A program made the position numbers and the translations under genes. The notes under the pieces were generated by a model. It was not told the origin of the DNA and did not search any database. It worked only from the letters and a program-made list of their open reading frames with translations. Shown here piece after piece: positions 59,572 through 64,000 of a DNA stretch of 64,000 nt. The stretch is from assembly GCA_009746045.1 (NCBI GenBank), contig RPFO01000700.1, forward strand, positions 1-64,000, in the 5' to 3' direction. The DNA comes from Mesostigma viride. Taxonomy: Eukaryota; Streptophyta; Mesostigmatophyceae; Mesostigmatales; Mesostigmataceae. Each line of letters starts with the position of its first letter. Position 1 is the first letter of the stretch.

Positions 59572-59989
59572 TGTTAAAAATAAAATTCGTTAAGTGTATT
59601 GTATTTCCGAATAATAGAAAGGACGTAACAAAATAGATTACTCGCTCAGCGCCCAGCCCCGGACATGTCGACAACGTCGGCCATTGACAGCATTTGCTGC
59701 AACGTGATTCAAAGCTTTCTCCTGCGTGTCGGCCTTTCACGCCGCCAAACAGCTTTGACTCAATGCTCCGCTGTAGGTCATCACTGCGAGTAGCTCTGTG
59801 GCTTCACCCAACGCTGAGCAACGGCGTGGGCCTGAGAACGTATCCAAGTACAAACCAACCGAAATACACCAACATAATTCCCAAACGACACTCCACAACA
59901 TAACGCACCGCAACCGAGATCCTCCCCACTGCTTGCCTGGACAAACGGTACGGAACCAAGGTTGCCCACGGAACGAACGGTAATGGCCA
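59572..59989 (-). repeat. 5' LTR (418 bp)
   Basis: Same length as the left LTR and nearly identical. The outer (right) flank begins GACTAGAAACTTCG. Confidence 0.9.
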
Positions 59990-60130
59990 GACTAGAAACT
60001 TCGTAACCGACCCCCTGTCGCGCGCGTGTCAAAGTTGTTTGTTAGTGTGTATAGTGCGTGAGAGAGGGGGGGTAGAGGGGGGGTAGGGGGGGGTAGTGGG
60101 GGGTAGTGTGTGTGAGTTTGTTCAATGTGC
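59990..60130. other. G-rich flank
   Basis: GAGAGAGGGGGGGTAGAGGG and similar text (60058-60108) has many G runs. No coding sequence. Confidence 0.6.
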
Positions 60131-60132
60131 GT

Positions 60133-60735
60133 TCAAAGTGCGTTCAGAGTGTGTCCAGAGTGGTTGGGTTGGCCAGGGGAGGGGTGCCAGCATAAGCGGC
60201 GCTTTTCATTATGCCCCACTGGGCGGTACTGCGGGTACTCCCGGTACAGGTGTTCCTGGGTAAAGGAGGGGTCGCGCTCGCGTCGTCTGTAGTAAATGGT
60301 GTTGGGCGTTTCCGCATCCAGCATGCACTGTACCAGCGACCTGGCATCCACATCTCCCTTAAAAGCTTTCCTGCATCAAGGGTAAACCTGTCAGAAATGC
60401 ATGAAATGAGGGCGCGCGCCCTCCTGCGATCCTGAACGTCGAGAGTGACGTACATTGCGCCCAGTTCCCCCAGCTCGCCGCACTCGCCCTCGCAGGCCGC
60501 GCTGATGCAGGAGTAGGCGACGAACTCGGCGAGCCTGTAGGCGGCAACGTCGTCATCCTTGCTGATAACGCTGCAGGCGCGGAACGCCTGCTCCCAGCTA
60601 GCACTCCATTCGCTATTCGCGGGAGACAATGCGACGGTGTGCGTCACCAGGCGAAAATGGAAACTCTCCTGTCTGTGATTCTTAAGCAATTCAAACGCCC
60701 CCCCAAGCTTGCCCAGGAGCTTGGGTCCGTAAGCG
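60133..60735 (-). CDS. Unknown protein, leftward member of a divergent pair, with a frame change
   Basis: Protein-like text on the - strand runs from about 60735 (AYGPKLLGKLGGAFELLK) through FHFRLVTHTVALSP, AACEGECGELGELGAMYVTL and ALISCISDRFTLDAGK. It then changes to the -1 frame (FKGDVDARSLVQCMLDAETP, YYRRRERDPSFTQEHLYREY, ending SGHTLNAL before TGA 60133). The change lies near 60370. A single indel is the simplest reading. Removal of a GT...AG stretch of 17 bases (about 60373-60389) would also restore the frame, but that is far below usual intron size. No ATG opens the first part and its frame meets TGA near 60760, so the start is uncertain. No family recognised. Confidence 0.5.
60703..60727. 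other. Hairpin CCCAAGCT...AGCTTGGG
   Basis: An 8-bp perfect stem with a 7-base loop, within or just before the 5' end of the leftward gene. Confidence 0.6.
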
Positions 60736-60768
60736 CTTGACTGCGCCAGGTTTCATTGGTTCCGTTGG

Positions 60769-60792
60769 CAGAGCTTCGTGTAGCTCTGCCAG
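60769..60792. promoter_or_regulatory. Hairpin GGCAGAGCT...AGCTCTGCC between divergent genes
   Basis: A 9-bp perfect stem with a 6-base loop in the short interval between the two genes. It could be a regulatory structure; this is inference. Confidence 0.45.
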
Positions 60793-60988
60793 GAATACTT
60801 GTTGCATCGGGATCTACTCGCGCTAACAGGCGACCTTGGAATTTCCCGCTGGCGATAAGCGTAATCGTAATTACCTGCCGGATAGCGACGTGTATTTTGG
60901 TTCTAGCAAATTGGATATTGGTTCTCAGGACTGCTGGAGGCTTTTGGTTCTCAGATCAGCTTTCATTGATTCGATTTCTCTCGCGGAC

Positions 60989-62272
60989 ATGGCGCAGTTG
61001 GCTGAATCTAGCCGGGTTCGCGCGACCCCTTCGTATAGCGCCGGTGGTGGCGGATTGCCCTGGGACACCCTGCGTCTAGTGTGCAAGAAAGCACCTTACG
61101 AGGCTGCCACGCGCTTGCTGGCATGCTCGCACGAGTCGTGGGCGAACTTGTGGGAGGTATACCGCGACGAGCATGCAAGAATGAAAGCAGGCGCGGACTT
61201 TCTTGTACACCCATATTTTCGCGGTGTCCAGCAGTCATTTTTGTTTTCGGGCGCCACAGCCATTCGGGTCTGTGTGTACGACCCCAACACCCATCGCCCA
61301 GATAGGGTAGTGATTGATGAAAAATATGGCCTCAGGCCACACCTGGTTTCATGGGATGCCTTGGATGTATTCCTTTTGAAATGCCCAGGGCTTGATTGTA
61401 TTATGCTGGAGGGGGCTACTTACTGGAACACCAGGACAGGGGACTGCAGGTTTGTCATGTACCCCGTCCTGTGTGCGCTGGCACGCCTGCATGCCTTGCG
61501 CTTCCAGTATGCTTGTAAAATCCTCATGGTGTACGTGTCACCGGAGTTCTTGCATCCCTCTTCCTCAGTTCCATTCGTTCCCATCCCCCGTTCAACGCTG
61601 GCAGCCCTGCGTCGTGAGGGCGTGCCTGACCACCCTGTAACCATAGGGTTCATGGGAGCGGGATCAGTGGCTCTGGGGACTCCATTCGCAGCCGTCGTAC
61701 GGGAATGCAACGTGCCCTTTGGTCGTATTCCGCAGCCAGCTGGTATGAGGGTGCGTACCAATCAGCATATTTCCTTTGACGTCCCCCCCACCACCACCAT
61801 CTTGGCTGGGCACGACTCCGCCAGGACGTTGTTTGTAACCCATGGGGTTAGGATGGCCCCCGGGCTTGTGAGGGAGTACCCCAGGCTGGTGCTGTACGGC
61901 CAACACCATGTCAGCCCATTCTATTCCTGCAGTTGCTTCCCTTCTGTGCCGCATGTCCTCTACGTGGGAGCCGGTCACTTCTGCATGACCAACGCAGAAG
62001 TCTTCGTGCACGCGGAGGACGCCCCTGGCCCAGTATTGTTTGCTCGTCACACCACGGCCGAGAGGACCGTGTTCGAGATGAAGGGCGTTAAGAGGATCGT
62101 TTACAGATCAACGCAGGACCCTCGCGTACCTCCTCTTTCTGTGAATGCACCCCCCTCCGGCGTGACCAGGGCGACCATCGGCAATCTCATCCAGCTCTGG
62201 GTGAAGCCTGCTATCACCGTGACGGACTGGCCAATTGTTCTGGCACACCGCCTCTTCTACTGGACGCTTTAG
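60989..62272 (+). CDS. Unknown 427-residue protein, intronless
   Basis: The ATG at 60989 has a good context (G at -3 and +4). The frame is also open upstream to a TTG at 60836, so the protein may start earlier or be spliced. The text is clearly protein-like throughout: DMAQLAESSRVRATPS, GGLPWDTLRLVCKKAPYEAA, VVIDEKYGLRPHLVSWDALD, LGTPFAAVVRECNVPFGRIP, LVREYPRLVLYGQHHVSPFY, ending RLFYWTL. The many Val, Tyr, Phe and Pro suggest a beta-rich globular protein. There is no transmembrane or signal segment, no zinc motif and no enzyme motif I know. Being intronless, next to a divergent partner and ending in a hairpin, it could come from a virus or mobile element. A plain host gene is equally possible. 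Confidence 0.7.
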   Translation: MAQLAESSRVRATPSYSAGGGGLPWDTLRLVCKKAPYEAATRLLACSHESWANLWEVYRDEHARMKAGADFLVHPYFRGVQQSFLFSGATAIRVCVYDPNTHRPDRVVIDEKYGLRPHLVSWDALDVFLLKCPGLDCIMLEGATYWNTRTGDCRFVMYPVLCALARLHALRFQYACKILMVYVSPEFLHPSSSVPFVPIPRSTLAALRREGVPDHPVTIGFMGAGSVALGTPFAAVVRECNVPFGRIPQPAGMRVRTNQHISFDVPPTTTILAGHDSARTLFVTHGVRMAPGLVREYPRLVLYGQHHVSPFYSCSCFPSVPHVLYVGAGHFCMTNAEVFVHAEDAPGPVLFARHTTAERTVFEMKGVKRIVYRSTQDPRVPPLSVNAPPSGVTRATIGNLIQLWVKPAITVTDWPIVLAHRLFYWTL

Positions 62273-62298
62273 AAGTGCTTTCCTTCTAAAGCGTCCAA
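62255..62298 (+). terminator. 15-bp-stem hairpin overlapping the stop codon
   Basis: TGGACGCTTTAGAAG, 7-base loop, CTTCTAAAGCGTCCA (about 62260-62296). The stop TAG lies inside the left arm. It could act in 3'-end formation or be a remnant of a palindromic element. Confidence 0.75.
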
Positions 62299-62480
62299 AG
62301 GGCGGAAGATCAAGTGTGATGTGGTGCGGTGCTCTTAGAAATCACTCGTGTATACATATACAAAATTAAAAAACTTTGCATGTTTCATTGCGACTCATCC
62401 ATTTGTGAAATCCGACGTAAATAATAAAATTGATTCAATATATAACAAATTGTAAACTTATACTTATGGGGAGGTGGCAC
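62299..62480. other. No feature seen
   Basis: AT-rich sequence after the gene. A possible polyadenylation region (AATAATAAAAT near 62422) is not more than suggestive. Confidence 0.35.
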
Positions 62481-63475
62481 CCCAAAAACCTTAAAACTTG
62501 ACCCATGCTAATATCACTTGAATTTCAGTTGCACCATGCTAAATTATGATTGGGGGCACTAAATAACATCTCTAGTGAGTTGTCCATGCACTTGTTGGGG
62601 GTACTACCCCCACATATACGCCAATATAGCGCTATAAATAGAAAAAGACGCTAATTAGGGCTATGTATGCCCCAGCCCATGCACTCATTTGTTGGCAAAA
62701 AAAAATGTAGCGTCTATAGTTCCCTGAGTTTGTAGCTTGCTGAGCTATTTACATCATGAAAATGACAAAACCTTGAACAGTTATTAATTTCCCCGCAAAA
62801 GTACCCTTTTTTTACCGGACATTGGGAATAAACATGTCATAAACACTTCAGATTAGGCAACAAAATGTAGCGAAAATCCGGCTAACAGGGGGACAGCAGT
62901 GGTCCAAGTCCCAGGTCATTCCGACAAGTCTAGCTCAAGTTATTGCGTTTGGCGTGCTAAAACCTGAACATACGCTAAATGAGGTTTTTCTGTGTATAAG
63001 ACCACCCAGGCATCATGTTTTCCATCCAAGAAGCCAAAAAACATGCCCAACTCGATCACACAACATAAGAAAAGGCTAGGCACCTCATCTGCCCTCCCCT
63101 GCCCTCAGCATGGCCAGCCTTGCCAGCGTGCGCATAGCAACACCATCGCTAGGCATACACACACCAAGAGAGCATACACTAAGCTCAGCCCAAGGTTACC
63201 ATGTAAATTTATGCCAAGAACTCAGCAAGTATACGTGTAAAAACCTTAGAAAGACTGCCCAAGCAATAGAGGCAACTGCAGCCTGCAAACTTGGCAGCAA
63301 ATCATACATGTTGTATGCCAAGCATTCACATCCTATCCAGCTTGCCTTGCTGCACACATAGCAGGGAAGTCTTAATGGTTATAGCTCAAGGAAAGCAATG
63401 GAAACACCTATCTAATGCAATGCCACTCATGCAGTATGGCCAGCAAAAGAACCACTCTCACCTTCCTTTCCAATA
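62481..63475 (+). repeat. Dispersed repeat R, copy 2
   Basis: Related to 32440-33790 in the same orientation. It has the TGGGGGTACTACCCCCA hairpin (62595-62611), AGAAAAAGACGCTAATTAGG, GTCATTCCGACAAGTCTAGC, and the CACCTCATCTGCCC to GCATGGCCAG segment. No coding sequence recognised. Confidence 0.7.
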
Positions 63476-64000
63476 GGGCAATTTGCTAAGAAGCTGATGC
63501 CAGCTTGTTAGCCTCTAGGCACATGCCGGTGTTATATTAAAGGTTTCAGCTCGCAGTCACATGGAAATAATTAATGATTGTGTGCCGGTACTTAGCCATT
63601 TTGTGGTTCGAGGCGTTCGGGTTAATTCGGCGCATTGGGACTTAGCCGTTTTGAGGTTCGGCTGAATTTTGGCTTGTGTGATCCACAACGATTTAAGTTA
63701 CGCTGTGTGCGTTATGCAGCCTCGTGAGTTACGCCCTAGACTTTGGCTGTGAGGCACTGGTCCGGTACTGAGGTGCGGACTAGGATTCTGGGTACTGCCG
63801 GCTGGCGTGACAAGTGGCGAGATACTGGTGTGTGTCGATTGGTCGGTACTCGGCTGGTGTGTTGTAACGGAGATGTGTAACGGAGATGCGTTCCCAGGCT
63901 TGCGTCGGTGCCTAGCGCCGCAGGCTAGCCTAGCCGCCTGACAGACGATGATGATCCAAAAGCCAGCATTGTGTTGCGGCGGTCCAACGGTTGTTGCTGC
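63476..64000. other. No feature seen
   Basis: GT-rich sequence with CTTAGCCATTTTGTGGTTCG and CTTAGCCGTTTTGAGGTTCG 60 bp apart as a small direct repeat. It runs into the window edge. Confidence 0.4.

Larger units (their letters stand above)
48914..59989 (-). mobile_element. LTR retrotransposon with copia-like RT-RH, order gag-IN-PR-RT-RH
   Basis: Direct 418-bp LTRs at 48914-49331 and 59572-59989 bound a 11.1 kb element read on the - strand. Gag is followed by integrase, a retropepsin-like domain, reverse transcriptase and RNase H. Three nested insertions (271 bp, about 770 bp and 3258 bp) account for some 4.3 kb, leaving about 6.8 kb of original element. The LTRs differ at only about two sites (48959/59617 region and 49183/59841 region). 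No matching target-site duplication is seen: the outer flanks are CCCGA and GACTA. It is now inactive because integrase is split and RT is frameshifted. Confidence 0.9.

Overview
The window is nuclear DNA of a eukaryote. Its only clear host gene has ten exons with GT-AG introns and one phase running across every junction. Retroelements, DNA transposons and long satellite arrays fill most of the rest. A flagellated green alga (chlorophyte) would fit: long repeat-rich introns, a coiled-coil protein that may be ciliary, and heptamers of the plant-type telomere form TNNAGGG. That placement is an inference.

Layout. 1-10737 is a compound tandem array: GC-rich minisatellite blocks (M1-M3) alternate with copies of a 2.5 kb dispersed sequence (D1, D2, truncated D3). 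10738-18330 is a mosaic of repeat modules. It includes 731-bp tandem units, a diverged D copy and CCAG tetranucleotide blocks, and several module junctions carry a GC-rich hairpin followed by CTTGT. 18331-27272 is mostly non-coding, with 46-, 54-, 60- and 90-bp tandem repeats, CCCA, TC and ACC microsatellites, and a 1.8 kb tetranucleotide block that changes motif without losing its 4-bp phase (24726-26537). 27273-41830 holds the C-terminal ten exons (about 690 residues) of a coiled-coil protein on the + strand. Its introns carry tandem repeats, some of which copy the exon/intron junction itself, and one holds a 1.4 kb telomere-like heptamer array.

43200-45132 (- strand) is a decayed non-LTR retrotransposon. 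45640-47735 (+ strand) is a decayed transposase-like gene with zinc-binding motifs and a nuclear localisation signal. 48914-59989 (- strand) is an LTR retrotransposon with 418-bp LTRs that differ at about two positions. Its reverse transcriptase and RNase H are copia-like, but the domain order reads gag-IN-PR-RT-RH. Gag is separated from pol by a single in-frame TGA followed by CTAG, which is a strong readthrough context. Three elements sit inside it: a CACTA-ended element of 3258 bp, a neighbouring element with 28-bp inverted repeats, and a 271-bp perfect-palindrome element (P-M-P) flanked by CATGT duplications inside gag.

60130-62330 holds a divergent pair of apparently intronless genes that I do not recognise. 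The rightward one (427 aa) ends in a 15-bp-stem hairpin overlapping its stop codon. 62480-63475 is a second copy of a dispersed repeat also found in a gene intron at 32440-33790.

The long low-complexity open frames over the satellites are artefacts of repeat periodicity and are not annotated as genes. No rRNA, tRNA or CRISPR array was recognised.
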